This document shows positions 22,129 to 30,908 of a stretch of DNA of 33,364 nucleotides, in pieces. Position 1 is the first letter of the stretch. Every line of letters begins with the position of its first letter. Made by a program: the position numbers and the translations under genes. The notes under the pieces are model-generated. The model worked only from the letters and a program-made list of their open reading frames with translations, was not told the DNA's origin and did not search any database. Source of the DNA: CAYLPU01 sp964385635 (GTDB lineage Bacteria > Chloroflexota > Anaerolineae > B4-G1); NCBI GenBank assembly GCA_964385635.1, contig CAYLPU010000054.1, forward strand, positions 1-33,364, given 5' to 3'.

Positions 22129-23385
22129 ATGACGAATACTTTCAAATCGTGGCTGAGAATGTGGTTTCTGGGACCGACCGGGGTATCGTCCTTGCCTTCG
22201 ATAAGCGCGAACCTGGATCGCTACGAAGCGGCATTGGATGCGCTTGAGGCCACCGAGGCCGATGCAGCAACTCTTCTTGCGGCATTGATCCAGCGCGATC
22301 AGATTGCAGCAGTATTGGCGAAAGGGAATGCTACGCCGAAGATTGTTCAGCGTCTGACGCAACTGGACCATCACCTGCGCCAGGTCGCTCCCTGTATCCC
22401 AGACACCGATTGGAATGCCTGGCGACAGACACTCAGTCCGCCGCCCGACCGCTGCTGGTGGCGGCTGGATGAAGCCCACGCCAAGGCCGAGGAGAAGCAT
22501 AGCCTGCCCTGGACACTCCTGACCGGGGTACTGATGACCGTCACCTTCAGCCTGGCGGTGGAGATTATCCAGCGGCTGTGGGGCAGCGGACCGGACGGAC
22601 TTTCCGTGGTCAGCACTGTCTTTGCCTTGGTCCTCACAGCCAGCCCGCTGACGAAACGGGGCCGTGAACTGGCCGGCTGGCTGATGGACAAAGTCCACTT
22701 GCCGACTCGCTACCGGAGTGACACGATGCTGGGTGCCGCTTGCCTAGCCTTTGCCGTGACGCTCCTATTGCGCCTGGCGTTACCTGCTCTGGCTGTCACC
22801 TGCAACAATCGTGGCTACGCCCTTCTGCAAGCCGGTGATCTGACCGGTGCACAGTGGGCCTTTGCCCGGGCGGTCAGCATCAACCCCGATTACGCCATCG
22901 GCTACTACAACCTGGGCGACGCCTACGTGGACGTCGGCGATTATGACAAGGCCCGTTCTCTCTACAATCAGGCGCTGGCCGCCGACCGCACCCTCGACTT
23001 GGCCTACAACGGCCTGGGATACGTTCTCATTCTGCAGGGGAAACCAGAACAAGCCGTCCCCATCCTCTACACCGGTCTGGACTTGGCCCAGGAAGACACA
23101 GTTCGCGCTGCATTGTGGACCAACCTGGGACGGGCATACCTGGAAGCCAAGAGGTACCACGAGGCGAAGACGGCACTGACCGAGGCCCTGACACTGACGC
23201 CGGAGGAAGCAGCCGCTCATTGCACACTGGCCCGGACTGCCGAAGCGCTGGCGCACTCAGAAGATGAGATCCTCCTGCACTGGGAGAACTGCCTGCGCTA
23301 TGCCGATCCCACCACGCCTCGAGGGCAAGAATTGGCGACGGTGTCACGAACTCACCTGCAGCAACTGGGGGAAAATGGACAATGA
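22129..23385 (+). CDS. Membrane protein with TPR domain, CHAT operon gene 1
   Basis: A 418-residue protein with three parts. Residues 1-120 are helical and soluble (LTQLDHHLRQVAP and a CWWRLD motif near 108-113). Membrane helices follow at about 127-147, 158-172 and 200-222. From about 224 to 400 there are four to five TPR units (CNNRGYALLQAGDLTGAQWA, YYNLGDAYVDVGDYDKA). An N-terminus with WW-rich text, two helices, a SPLTKRGRE-type loop and a third helix leading into TPRs recalls cyanobacterial membrane TPR proteins near CHAT genes; this is from memory. With an odd number of helices the TPR part and the N-terminus lie on opposite sides of the membrane. AAGGA lies nine bases before the ATG. 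The stop overlaps the next start (ATGA). Confidence 0.8.
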   Translation: MTNTFKSWLRMWFLGPTGVSSLPSISANLDRYEAALDALEATEADAATLLAALIQRDQIAAVLAKGNATPKIVQRLTQLDHHLRQVAPCIPDTDWNAWRQTLSPPPDRCWWRLDEAHAKAEEKHSLPWTLLTGVLMTVTFSLAVEIIQRLWGSGPDGLSVVSTVFALVLTASPLTKRGRELAGWLMDKVHLPTRYRSDTMLGAACLAFAVTLLLRLALPALAVTCNNRGYALLQAGDLTGAQWAFARAVSINPDYAIGYYNLGDAYVDVGDYDKARSLYNQALAADRTLDLAYNGLGYVLILQGKPEQAVPILYTGLDLAQEDTVRAALWTNLGRAYLEAKRYHEAKTALTEALTLTPEEAAAHCTLARTAEALAHSEDEILLHWENCLRYADPTTPRGQELATVSRTHLQQLGENGQ

Positions 23386-24485
23386 GACGAAACCTTGCTT
23401 TGTGTCTGCTGCTGGGATTGGGGATTCTGATTGTTGACTGTGTGCCTCAACTGGCTCTCACTACCCCCGCGCCCGACATGGGCGTGCATCTGTTAGTGAA
23501 AGCCACGGGAGATCTGAGCCATAAGCGCCCCGGTTGGGAGAAGTACTTGCCTCTCTCCTTCGGCACTGCGCTGGATCGAGATGACCTGCTGCGGGCCGGG
23601 TCCGATGCTGAGGGACTCATTGTCTGTGCGGACCTGAGCTTGGCCGAGATGCCTCCTGGTTACCACGGCGGTCTGCCCTGTCCCCAGGCCGAGCCAATCT
23701 TGAGACGTGGAGAGAATCTGGTGGTAGGTCCCCAGCGGGATGCGGCGATGCTCTCCTCCATTCCTTACGTTCTCAGCCCGCGTCATACCTTCATCCAGAC
23801 GGAACATCCCTTGCTGCGCTGGTATCCCTACGCCACTGAGGCCATCACTTACACTGTTCAAGTATGGGGACAGGATCTGGATTGGCAGACCGAGACGATA
23901 GCCACAGAACTCTGCTACCCTAACGATGCACCACTCCTGAAGCCGAACAAGTCTTACCACTTGACGGTGACGGACAACGAGGGGTGTTCCTCGAAGGAGG
24001 AACAAACGGCGCTGGATCTGAGTTTCGCCCTGCTGCCCTCGGAGAGGGTGGGGATCGTTCAGGCACTGGTGGCGCAGGCGCAAGACTTGGGCCTGGATGA
24101 CCCGGCTGTTCGTCTCTTGGAGGCAGAAATCTACGTTGCGTATGGACTGCGGGCAGATGCCATTGCCGTGCTGGAGAAACTGACCACCGAGGAGGAGGCC
24201 CCGGCCGTCCAGCGGCGGCTAGGTGACCTCTACTTAGAGGTGGGGCTGTACACCGAAGCGCGGACAGCCTACGAGCGTGCCTTGGCCGGTTACCGCACCC
24301 TGGGCGACCAGGTAGGCGAGGCCGCGACACTGACCGGGCTGGGATTGGCCTACTGGGGTAACGAAGACGATGGAACAGCACAACACCGCCTGGAGCAAGC
24401 CCGAGACCTGTATGAGGCTCTGGGTGACGCTGAAGGTGTGGAGCGAGTGAAAGGTACACTAGGCAAAATGGGAGGTGGCCAATGA
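23382..24485 (+). CDS. Secreted FecR/Ig-like protein with TPRs, CHAT operon gene 2
   Basis: A 367-residue protein with a signal peptide (LALCLLLGLGILIV, residues 5-18) ending in DC, an imperfect lipobox, so it may be a lipoprotein. Residues about 34-120 resemble a FecR-like beta domain (VKATGDLSHKRPGWEKY, GTALDRDDLLRAG). Residues about 130-215 form an Ig-like region (PLLRWYPYATEAITYTVQVW, SYHLTVTDNEG). From about 230 on there are TPR units (RLLEAEIYVAYGLRADAIAV, RRLGDLYLEVGLYTEARTAY). I recall the same domain order in cyanobacterial proteins encoded near CHAT peptidases. It overlaps both neighbours by ATGA, so all three proteins are probably made in fixed proportion. It may act as the extracytoplasmic sensor or scaffold. 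Confidence 0.8.
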   Translation: MRRNLALCLLLGLGILIVDCVPQLALTTPAPDMGVHLLVKATGDLSHKRPGWEKYLPLSFGTALDRDDLLRAGSDAEGLIVCADLSLAEMPPGYHGGLPCPQAEPILRRGENLVVGPQRDAAMLSSIPYVLSPRHTFIQTEHPLLRWYPYATEAITYTVQVWGQDLDWQTETIATELCYPNDAPLLKPNKSYHLTVTDNEGCSSKEEQTALDLSFALLPSERVGIVQALVAQAQDLGLDDPAVRLLEAEIYVAYGLRADAIAVLEKLTTEEEAPAVQRRLGDLYLEVGLYTEARTAYERALAGYRTLGDQVGEAATLTGLGLAYWGNEDDGTAQHRLEQARDLYEALGDAEGVERVKGTLGKMGGGQ

Positions 24486-27400
24486 GGAGAATAGAGGCCC
24501 TCTATCTTTTGATGCTTGCAACCTTGCTGCTGGGAATGGGTATCCCTGTTCATGCTGCGCCACCGGTCCAGACACCCATGCCACCAGCAAATCAGGAGGA
24601 GGCTGATACTTCATACGCGGAATGTGGGACCCTCTTTGATGAGCGTGATTTTCAAGGAGCGTTGAATAAGTGTCAAGAGGCATTGCTCCTTTACCAACAA
24701 CTAAGCGATCGGACTGGGGAAGGGGATGCACTGAATTACATTGGGGTGATTCACTATAACCTTTCCGATTACGATCAGGCGTTGGACTACTGCGAGCAAG
24801 CATTGGCTATCAGGCAGGAGATTGGTGACAGGGAGAAAGAGGCAACGACGCTGTACAACATCGGGGGGATCTACAGCTACTTGTCCGACTACGAGCAGGC
24901 GCTGGTCTACTACCAGCAGGCACTGCCCATTGAGCAGGAGATCGGCGACCGGAATGGGGAGGCGGATACGCTGAATAACATTGGGAGTGCCTACTACTAT
25001 CTGTCTGACTATGATCAGGCGTTGGACTACTGCGAGCAAACATTGGCTATCTGGCAGGAGATTGGTGACAGGGAGGGAGAGGCAACGACGCTGAACAACA
25101 TCGGGTTTCTTTACCGCGTCCTGTCTGATTATGAGCAGGCGTTGGTCTACTACCAGCAGGCACTGCCCATTGAGCAGGAAATCGGCGACCGGAATGGGGA
25201 GGCGGCGGTACTGAACAGTATCGGGCATGCCTACAAGGCCCTTTCCGACTATGAGCAGGCGCTGACCTACTATCAGCAGGTGCTGGTCATCCAGCGGGAA
25301 CTCGGCGACCGGGCGGGGGAGGCGACGACACTAAACTGCACTGGGGTACTCTACAGTACCCTCTTCGACCGCGAGCAGGCGCTGGCCCACTATCAGCAGG
25401 CGCTATCTATCTGGCAGGAGATCGGCGACCGGGCGGGAGAGGCGACGACGATGCGCAACATCGGGGTGGCCCACCACGAATCGTCTCGCTACGAGCAGGC
25501 GCTGGATTACTACCAGCAGGCATTGTCAATCGAGCAGGAGATCGGTGATTGGGCGGCAGAGTCGCTTACGCTGGCAGAGATTGGGCTAGCTTACTACGAT
25601 CTCTCCGACTACGAGCAGGCGTTGGATCACTTGCAGCAGGGGTTGACCATTTTCCGCGAGATCAATGACCAAACATCGGAGGCGAGGACGCTGAACAGAA
25701 TTGGGGTGGTCTACTACGATCTCTCCGACTACGAGCAGGCGCTGGTCCACCACCAGCAAGCGCTAGCCACTTCCCGGGAAATTGATGACCGGTCTCAAGA
25801 GACAACGGCGCTGAATGGTATTGGGGTGGTCTATCAAGCCCTGTCTGACTACGAGCAGGCGCTGACCTACATGCAGCAAGCACTGGTCGTCTCTCAGGAG
25901 ATCGGCTACCGAGAGGAAGAAGCGAGGATTCTGAACAACATCGGGGCAGTCTACGAACGCCTATCTGACTACGAGCAGGCGTTGGACTACTACCAACAGG
26001 CGCTACCCATACGGCAGGAGGTTGGCGATCGGGATGGAGAGGCGGATACGCTGAACAACATCGGGACAGTCTACGACGATCTGTCCAACTACGAGCAGGC
26101 GCTGGCTTACTATCAGCAGGCGCTGGACATTGCGCAAGAGATCGGCAACCGGGATGGGGAGGCGGGAAGGCTGAACAACATCGGGTCAGTCTACTTCTCC
26201 CTCTCAGACCACGAGCAGGCGCTGGCCTACTACGAGCAGGCACTGCGCATCTGGCAAGAGATCGGCAATCGGTGTAATGAAGCGAAGACGCTGAACAACA
26301 TCGGGACGGCCTACAGCGCTCTCTCCGACTACGAGCAGGCGCTAGCTTACTATCAGCAGGCGCTAGACATTGTGCAAGAGATCGGCGACCGGGATGGGGA
26401 GGCAACGGGGCTGAACAACATTGGTGAAGTCTACCGCTTCCTTTCCGACTACGAGCAATCGCTGGCTTACTGTCAGCAGGCGCTAGACATTGTGCAAGAG
26501 ATCGGCGACCGGGCGGGGGAGGCAACGGAGCTGAACAACATCGGGACGGTGTATATGCATCTGTCCGACTACGAGCAGGCGCTGATCTACTATCAGCAGG
26601 CGCTGGACATTGTGCAAGAGATCGGCAACCAGGATGGGGAGGCGGGAACGCTGAACAACATCGGGGTGGTCTACAGCGCTCTCTCCGACTACGAGCAGGC
26701 GCTGATCTACTTGCAGCAGGCGCTGGACATCCAGCAGGAGATCGGCGACCGGGCGGGGGAGGCAACGGCGCTCAACAACATCGGGGGGTGGTATATGCAC
26801 CTGTCCGACTACGAGCAGGCGCTGGCCCACTTTCAGCAAGCGCTGGACATCCAGCAGGAGATCGGCGACCGGGCGGGGGAGGCAACGGCGCTCAACAACA
26901 TCGGGGGGTGGTATATGCACCTGTCCAACTACGAGCAGGCACTAGCCTACTACCAGCAGGCGCTGCCCACTTTCCAGGAGATTGGTCACCGGGCAGAGGA
27001 GGCGCAGACACTGAACAACATCGGGGTAGTCTACGAACGCCTATCTGACTACGAGCAGGCGTTGGACTATTGTCAGCAGGCGTTGGGGATCCGGCAGGAA
27101 ATCGGCGACAGAGCAGGGGAAGTGGAGACGCTGGGTAACACAGCCGCCATCTACGAGGCGCAGAAGCAGGAAAAGCAGGCCCTGAAGTACATCCTTCAGG
27201 CCATCGCCGCCCTGGAGACCATCCACAGCGAAATCAGGACCGAGGCGTTGCAAACCGCCTTCGCTGCCAGCAAGGCCGGTTACTACCACCATGCCGTACG
27301 TCTGCTCCTGGCCCAGGGGCAGGAGGCTGAGGCTTTCCACTATGCCGAGCGGAGCCGCGCCCGCACCCTCCTCACCATCTTGGGCAATCAGCACGTAGAT

Positions 27401-28813
27401 CCTAAAGGCAGCGAGGACCCCGACCTCATCCAGCGTGAGGGCCAACTGCGCAGCGAATTGGCCGCCTTGGAGCGTCAACTCCAGGAGGAATGGTCCAAGC
27501 CCGAAGACGAACGCAGCCAGCAGGTCATTGACCACATCACCGCCAACCTGGAGACCTGCCGTCAAGAGTACGATGACCTCCTTACCCAACTTCAACTCAC
27601 CAACCCCGAGTACGCCGCTCTGGTCAGAGTGAATCCCCTTATCCTGGAGGAGGCCCAAGCCCTGCTGCGGGAGCAGGCTCCCGACGTCACCCTGGTGGCC
27701 TACTTCGTTGGCAAGGAAGAAACGGTCATCTTCGTCGTCAGTCTGGAAGCCTTCCACGCTGAGGTCATCTCTGTCAGTCGGGAGGAACTGCATCGGCAGG
27801 CGGAGGCACTCCTGGCGCAGATGAAAGCGCAACCTCTATTGCCTGGCGCCTGGCAGGAGCCGGCCCGGGCCCTCTACGAATGGCTCATCGCCCCGGTGCA
27901 GGAATACCTGCCCCCTGCCAATCCAGACAGACCGTCCCGCCTGGGCATCATCCCCCACGACCTGCTCCACTACTTCCCCTTCGGCCTCCTGTACGACGGG
28001 GATAGCACTCTTCTGGACGACCACACCCTCTTCTACGCCCCCAGCGTCAGCAGCCTGCGCTTCATCTTCGAGAAACGCCATCCCCAAGTGGACACCCTCC
28101 TGGCTTTCGCCAACCCCCACGCGCCGGGCACGTCGCACCTGCGCTATGCCGTGGAGGAAGCACATGCCGTGGCTGCCCTCTACGGGACGCAGCCCTTCAT
28201 CGGCCCGGACGCCACTGAGGGGCGCTTCAAGGCGCAGACAGGGGAATACGGTCTGATCAACATCGCTGCCCACAGCAGTTACAATCCCCCTAGCCCCCTC
28301 TTCTCCGCCATCCTGCTTCAAGCGGACGACGAAGAGGACGGCCGATTGGAGACACACGAAGTCTTCAACCTCGACTTGTCTCAGACCGACTTGGTGACGC
28401 TCAGTGCTTGTAAGACGCATTTAGGGGAGTTGAGCGATGGGGATGAACTGGTTGGACTGGAACGAGCCTTCGTGCGTGCCGGCTCCCCCAGTGTGCTGAC
28501 CACTTTGTGGCCAGTGGACGACGAAGCGACGGCAACGCTGATGGAGAGGTTCTACACACACCTGCGAGCGGGAGTGCCCAAGGCGGAGGCGCTGCGCCTG
28601 GCGCAGATGGAGACGCGAACTGAGCACCCGGAGCCCTACTACTGGGCCGGGTTCGTTCTCGTGGGGGATGCCGGAGAGAATATCCCCGGTATGGAGCAGA
28701 CCCGGCAGTGGCTGCTGTGGGCGGGTGTAGGCTTCGCAGTCTTACTTGTTGGAGCGGCTGCTTTCTGGTGGCAGCGCCGGCGGCGTGACCTGGGTGGAGA
28801 GTGTGCTAGCTAA
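24482..28813 (+). CDS. Secreted TPR-CHAT caspase-like protease, membrane anchored
   Basis: A 1443-residue protein. An N-terminal signal peptide (about 1-26, ending HAA) leads into 21 consecutive 40-residue TPR units of the kinesin light chain type (residues 60-899). A helical connector with a long charged coiled segment (about 985-1045) precedes a CHAT domain (about 1120-1395), a caspase/separase-like cysteine protease fold. The catalytic pair is visible: His1264 in NIAAHSS and Cys1310 in LSACKTHLGE, with LTTLWPVDD following. A last membrane helix (about 1410-1431) is followed by RRRR, so TPRs and protease face outward and the tail is cytoplasmic. This is unlike the cytosolic TPR-CHAT of type III-E CRISPR. 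Substrates are unknown. ATG overlaps the previous stop. Confidence 0.9.
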   Translation: MRRIEALYLLMLATLLLGMGIPVHAAPPVQTPMPPANQEEADTSYAECGTLFDERDFQGALNKCQEALLLYQQLSDRTGEGDALNYIGVIHYNLSDYDQALDYCEQALAIRQEIGDREKEATTLYNIGGIYSYLSDYEQALVYYQQALPIEQEIGDRNGEADTLNNIGSAYYYLSDYDQALDYCEQTLAIWQEIGDREGEATTLNNIGFLYRVLSDYEQALVYYQQALPIEQEIGDRNGEAAVLNSIGHAYKALSDYEQALTYYQQVLVIQRELGDRAGEATTLNCTGVLYSTLFDREQALAHYQQALSIWQEIGDRAGEATTMRNIGVAHHESSRYEQALDYYQQALSIEQEIGDWAAESLTLAEIGLAYYDLSDYEQALDHLQQGLTIFREINDQTSEARTLNRIGVVYYDLSDYEQALVHHQQALATSREIDDRSQETTALNGIGVVYQALSDYEQALTYMQQALVVSQEIGYREEEARILNNIGAVYERLSDYEQALDYYQQALPIRQEVGDRDGEADTLNNIGTVYDDLSNYEQALAYYQQALDIAQEIGNRDGEAGRLNNIGSVYFSLSDHEQALAYYEQALRIWQEIGNRCNEAKTLNNIGTAYSALSDYEQALAYYQQALDIVQEIGDRDGEATGLNNIGEVYRFLSDYEQSLAYCQQALDIVQEIGDRAGEATELNNIGTVYMHLSDYEQALIYYQQALDIVQEIGNQDGEAGTLNNIGVVYSALSDYEQALIYLQQALDIQQEIGDRAGEATALNNIGGWYMHLSDYEQALAHFQQALDIQQEIGDRAGEATALNNIGGWYMHLSNYEQALAYYQQALPTFQEIGHRAEEAQTLNNIGVVYERLSDYEQALDYCQQALGIRQEIGDRAGEVETLGNTAAIYEAQKQEKQALKYILQAIAALETIHSEIRTEALQTAFAASKAGYYHHAVRLLLAQGQEAEAFHYAERSRARTLLTILGNQHVDPKGSEDPDLIQREGQLRSELAALERQLQEEWSKPEDERSQQVIDHITANLETCRQEYDDLLTQLQLTNPEYAALVRVNPLILEEAQALLREQAPDVTLVAYFVGKEETVIFVVSLEAFHAEVISVSREELHRQAEALLAQMKAQPLLPGAWQEPARALYEWLIAPVQEYLPPANPDRPSRLGIIPHDLLHYFPFGLLYDGDSTLLDDHTLFYAPSVSSLRFIFEKRHPQVDTLLAFANPHAPGTSHLRYAVEEAHAVAALYGTQPFIGPDATEGRFKAQTGEYGLINIAAHSSYNPPSPLFSAILLQADDEEDGRLETHEVFNLDLSQTDLVTLSACKTHLGELSDGDELVGLERAFVRAGSPSVLTTLWPVDDEATATLMERFYTHLRAGVPKAEALRLAQMETRTEHPEPYYWAGFVLVGDAGENIPGMEQTRQWLLWAGVGFAVLLVGAAAFWWQRRRRDLGGECAS
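24659..27178 (+). repeat. 21 tandem 120-bp TPR-coding units without indels
   Basis: Each unit encodes exactly 40 residues of the form ALxYYQQALxIxQEIGDR, then xGEAxTLNNIGxVYxxLSDYEQ. The phase never shifts over 2520 bp. Units 18 (26699-26818) and 19 (26819-26938) share about 90 identical consecutive bases, which points to recent duplication or gene conversion. Units 1, 7, 9 and 10 are the most divergent. Confidence 0.95.
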
Positions 28814-28989
28814 TGTGAGGAGATAATAGGTGAAAAAGACAAGAGCTCCTTACCTTGTAATGATGCTAGTAATAGCAGTGGCCTGTCTCCTGGTGATAGT
28901 TATCGGGATTTACATAGCCCGCCCTATTGTCCTTTATCGCATATGCAAAGCCCATTACAATAGAGTTCATGGAATCCTCCGGCCGGAAA

Positions 28990-29009
28990 CCCCGCCGCTT
29001 GCGGCGGGG
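28990..29009. repeat. Left-end hairpin of the IS200/IS605 element
   Basis: CCCCGCCGC and GCGGCGGGG with a two-base loop form a 9-bp perfect stem, the likely TnpA recognition structure at the left end. Confidence 0.75.
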
Positions 29010-29070
29010 AGGAAGGCCGGTTTCCCGCACGCGAGAACAGCAGTTGGTTGACGATAGTGGTAGGCGACGT

Positions 29071-29100
29071 TTGGGTGATGTGAACGTGTCGTGCTATAAT
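29071..29100 (+). promoter_or_regulatory. Promoter of tnpA
   Basis: TTGGGT (29071-29076), 18 bp, TATAAT (29095-29100). The GTG start follows only 7 bases later, so the transcript would be leaderless or nearly so, which keeps transposase expression low. Confidence 0.5.
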
Positions 29101-29107
29101 AACTGCC

Positions 29108-29533
29108 GTGAAAGCAAGACGGGGAGCTCACACGGTCTATCGGTTGGCCTACCACTTTGTTTGGATTCCTCGGTACCGCCGCAAGGTACTGACGGGGGAT
29201 GTGGCGCGGCGGCTGGAGGAATTGATGCGCGAGATTTGCGCAGCGCGGGACTGGGAAGTGGAGGCATTGACGGTGCGGTCGGATCATGTACACTTGTTTG
29301 TCAGTTGTCCGCCTCGGGATGCGCCCGCAAAGGTGATGAATGTGCTGAAGAGTATTACAGCGCGGGAGTTGTACGCTGAGTTTCCACGCTTGCGCCGGTC
29401 GCATTGGGGTGGCAAGCTGTGGGCTACTGGCTACTACGTAGGGTCGGCAGGTGACCATGTGACCTCCGATCTGATCAAGCGATACATCGAGTACCAGAGC
29501 GATGAAGACACTGGACAGAGGCGTCTCTTTTGA
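29108..29533 (+). CDS. tnpA: IS200/IS605 Y1 transposase TnpA
   Basis: The 141-residue protein is a HUH-type single-strand transposase. The metal-binding His-hydrophobic-His motif is His60-Val-His62 in SDHVHLFVS, and the catalytic tyrosine is Tyr126 in KRYIEYQ. The usual VWIPRYRRKVL text is at 18-28 and WATGYYVGSAG at 105-115. Length is normal for the family and the gene is intact. It would mobilise the 624-bp element through single-stranded circular intermediates, recognising the two subterminal hairpins. The start is GTG with no ribosome binding site. Confidence 0.94.
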   Translation: MKARRGAHTVYRLAYHFVWIPRYRRKVLTGDVARRLEELMREICAARDWEVEALTVRSDHVHLFVSCPPRDAPAKVMNVLKSITARELYAEFPRLRRSHWGGKLWATGYYVGSAGDHVTSDLIKRYIEYQSDEDTGQRRLF

Positions 29534-29562
29534 GTCGGGCCTTGGTAGTGACGGGGCAAAAG

Positions 29563-29582
29563 CCCCGCCTCTTGCGGCGGGG
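29563..29582. repeat. Right-end hairpin of the IS200/IS605 element
   Basis: CCCCGCC (29563-29569) pairs with GGCGGGG (29576-29582) over a TCTTGC-type loop. Thirteen bases separate it from the inferred right end at 29595. Confidence 0.75.
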
Positions 29583-29850
29583 TAGTTTACTCATGCAAGG
29601 CAGCACACCGCTCGAACATTGCGTGTACGATGAAACCAGTTACACCAATCCAGATGGTTCAGATCAAAGCCTTGGACGTCGCATCCTTGACGCCCGCGAT
29701 GTGATAGTGTTGATCCCACGCGAACCACTGACGCCGGGATCCAGTTACACCATTTCAATCACTGTCAGTGGCCAAACTTATGCCTGGTCGTTCACGGTGT
29801 CGAGCGCTGCTCAGGCCGTCGAAAGAGCGCCAGAGATGCTAATTCGTTGA

Positions 29851-30547
29851 CTGACGTAGCAGCGCACATGACCAAGGCGCAACGGCGGCAGGGGATAGCA
29901 TCTGTGCGCTACAGAGCGGCCGAGTCGAGGCTAGCGTTCTGCCGCAGAATCCAACTGCACTTCACGACACAGGGCACAGACGCGGGTGGTCGAGACCAAA
30001 ATGGCGATGCTTGCAACCTCAGCATCCGTTGGGGGTAATTGTGTAGGCTGCGCCGTCAAGGGTGAGTCGGGAGATACTGAGCGCCAGCGGACGCATCGGG
30101 GATGATAGGGCGGTGTTGTTGAGCGAGAACTGAGCATGGGTGCGGTGATCGGCGGCTTGGGGCCGGCTGCGTCTACGTTGTGATGGCCCTAGACGCACGG
30201 AGAGCCGGGATCGCCATACCCCGGCCCTCACTAAAAGGAGGAGAGAAAGAGAAGCCGTCTAACATCAAAACGAACCCCGCCGGGCCGTGTGCCGATATGT
30301 GTTGGACCTGCTCTCACAATTGGGAGCCTGCTCAGTGGTCTGCCTTGCCCGTAGGCTATCGCATTCCTCTCTGAAGAGACAGCCCCCGTTTTTAAGTGTT
30401 GATCCAGAACGCAATAACGGCTATCACGCACACCGCAGGGTTGTTTAGAACATACGACTCTACGATACCAGTATTGTCATCATATCAGGTGAGGGTAACG
30501 AACAGGTATCGAAAGGGTAAGAAAGCACCTAATCTCTCTACTTCACG
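29851..30547. other. Region of decayed coding sequence without an intact gene
   Basis: No complete gene can be supported in these 700 bases. Near 30071-30134 is the first copy of a repeated gene end (REILSASGRIGDDRA...). The rest has scattered short frames on both strands, none with a recognisable family, and no convincing promoter. The sequence is lower in coding character than the surrounding genes. Confidence 0.55.
30071..30134 (+). repeat. Repeated gene end, copy 1
   Basis: The segment matches 30843-30909 closely (GAGATACTGAGCGCCAGCG, then CATCGGGGATGATAGGGCGG, then GCGAGAACTGAG). Translated, both give ILSAS.RIGDDRA and end SEN-stop. It is the 3' end of a gene whose upstream part is missing here. 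Confidence 0.7.
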
Positions 30548-30655
30548 CGCAAGGCTGGGCGTGACTTCATCTGGCGGGCGATCCTGGACGAGGACGACGC
30601 GGCATGGTGCCTCAACCTGTGGCGCTGTGAGCTAAGTCAACAGAGGTGGACATGA
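30548..30655 (+). pseudogene. C-terminal scrap of an unidentified gene
   Basis: An open frame reads RKAGRDFIWRAILDEDDAAW, then CLNLWRCELSQQRWT and TGA at 30653-30655. It looks like a real protein end, and its stop overlaps the ATG of the next frame at 30652, a normal operon-type junction. The upstream part is not recognisable, so this is a truncated gene. I cannot name the family. Confidence 0.35.
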
Positions 30656-30908
30656 TGAGCGATACCGCCCTTGCCGACCGCATCATAGCCCAGGGGGCCG
30701 CGCCCTTGTGCGGGCCATTGAGGCACTGGGCACTATCGAGCCCACAGGCCCGTTTGAACGAACGCTGGCCGGGTTGCTCTAGGCAGCCTACAAACGGCGT
30801 CTGCGGGCAATCGTGGAGGCTGCGCCCGCTTGGGTGGCAGAGGAGATACTGAGCGCCAGCGAGCGCATCGGGGATGATAGGGCGGCGCTGTGGATTAGCG
30901 AGAACTGA
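30652..30908 (+). pseudogene. Frameshifted small gene ending in the repeated SEN tail
   Basis: Starting at ATG 30652 the text MMSDTALADRIIAQG is followed, after a one-base frame change near 30690, by RALVRAIEALGTIEPTGPFE, then an in-frame TAG, then AAYKRRLRAIVEAAPAWVAE and ILSASERIGDDRAALWISEN with TGA at 30906-30908. Read as one gene it would encode about 85 residues of helical protein. The frameshift and the stop show that it is inactive. Its last 20 codons are the second copy of the repeat at 30071-30134. Confidence 0.5.

Larger units (their letters stand above)
28972..29595 (+). mobile_element. IS200/IS605-family element, tnpA only, 624 bp
   Basis: The element carries a Y1 transposase gene and has no inverted terminal repeats, as expected. 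Near each end is a strong subterminal hairpin: CCCCGCCGC/GCGGCGGGG at 28990-29009 and CCCCGCC/GGCGGGG at 29563-29582. The left boundary follows TCATG (28967-28971) and the right end is TCATG (29591-29595), consistent with a pentanucleotide target and matching cleavage sites. Joining the flanks keeps the frame of the interrupted surface-protein C-terminus. No tnpB is present. Exact ends are inferred. Confidence 0.75.
28830..29850 (+). pseudogene. Surface-protein gene broken by an IS200/IS605 element
   Basis: The gene starts at GTG 28830 with MKKTRAPYLV and a strong membrane helix (about residues 9-30), preceded by GGAG, and lies 14 bp after the CHAT gene stop. An IS element follows at 28972. 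Beyond it, in the frame that joins across the insertion as ITIEFMQGSTPLEH, comes a beta-rich C-terminus: VIVLIPREPLTPGSSYTISI, then GQTYAWSFTV, stopping at 29848-29850. This is typical of the last domain of secreted CAP- or Ig-type proteins. The first and last parts are in different frames even without the IS (a TAG lies just before TTGTCC at 28927), so deletion or frameshift decay preceded or accompanied the insertion. Confidence 0.6.

Noticed and set aside
21859..22698. 279-codon minus-strand ORF
   Set aside because: It is antisense to CHAT operon gene 1 and overlaps the transposase remnant in a different frame.
25662..26765. Repetitive Arg/Pro/Ser-rich minus-strand ORF
   Set aside because: It is the antisense of the 120-bp TPR units; its regular repeats come from the TPR coding periodicity.
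24659..27178. CRISPR array
   Set aside because: The repeats are 120 bp, coding, degenerate and have no spacers of constant length; no cas genes are present. CHAT here is not evidence for a type III-E locus.
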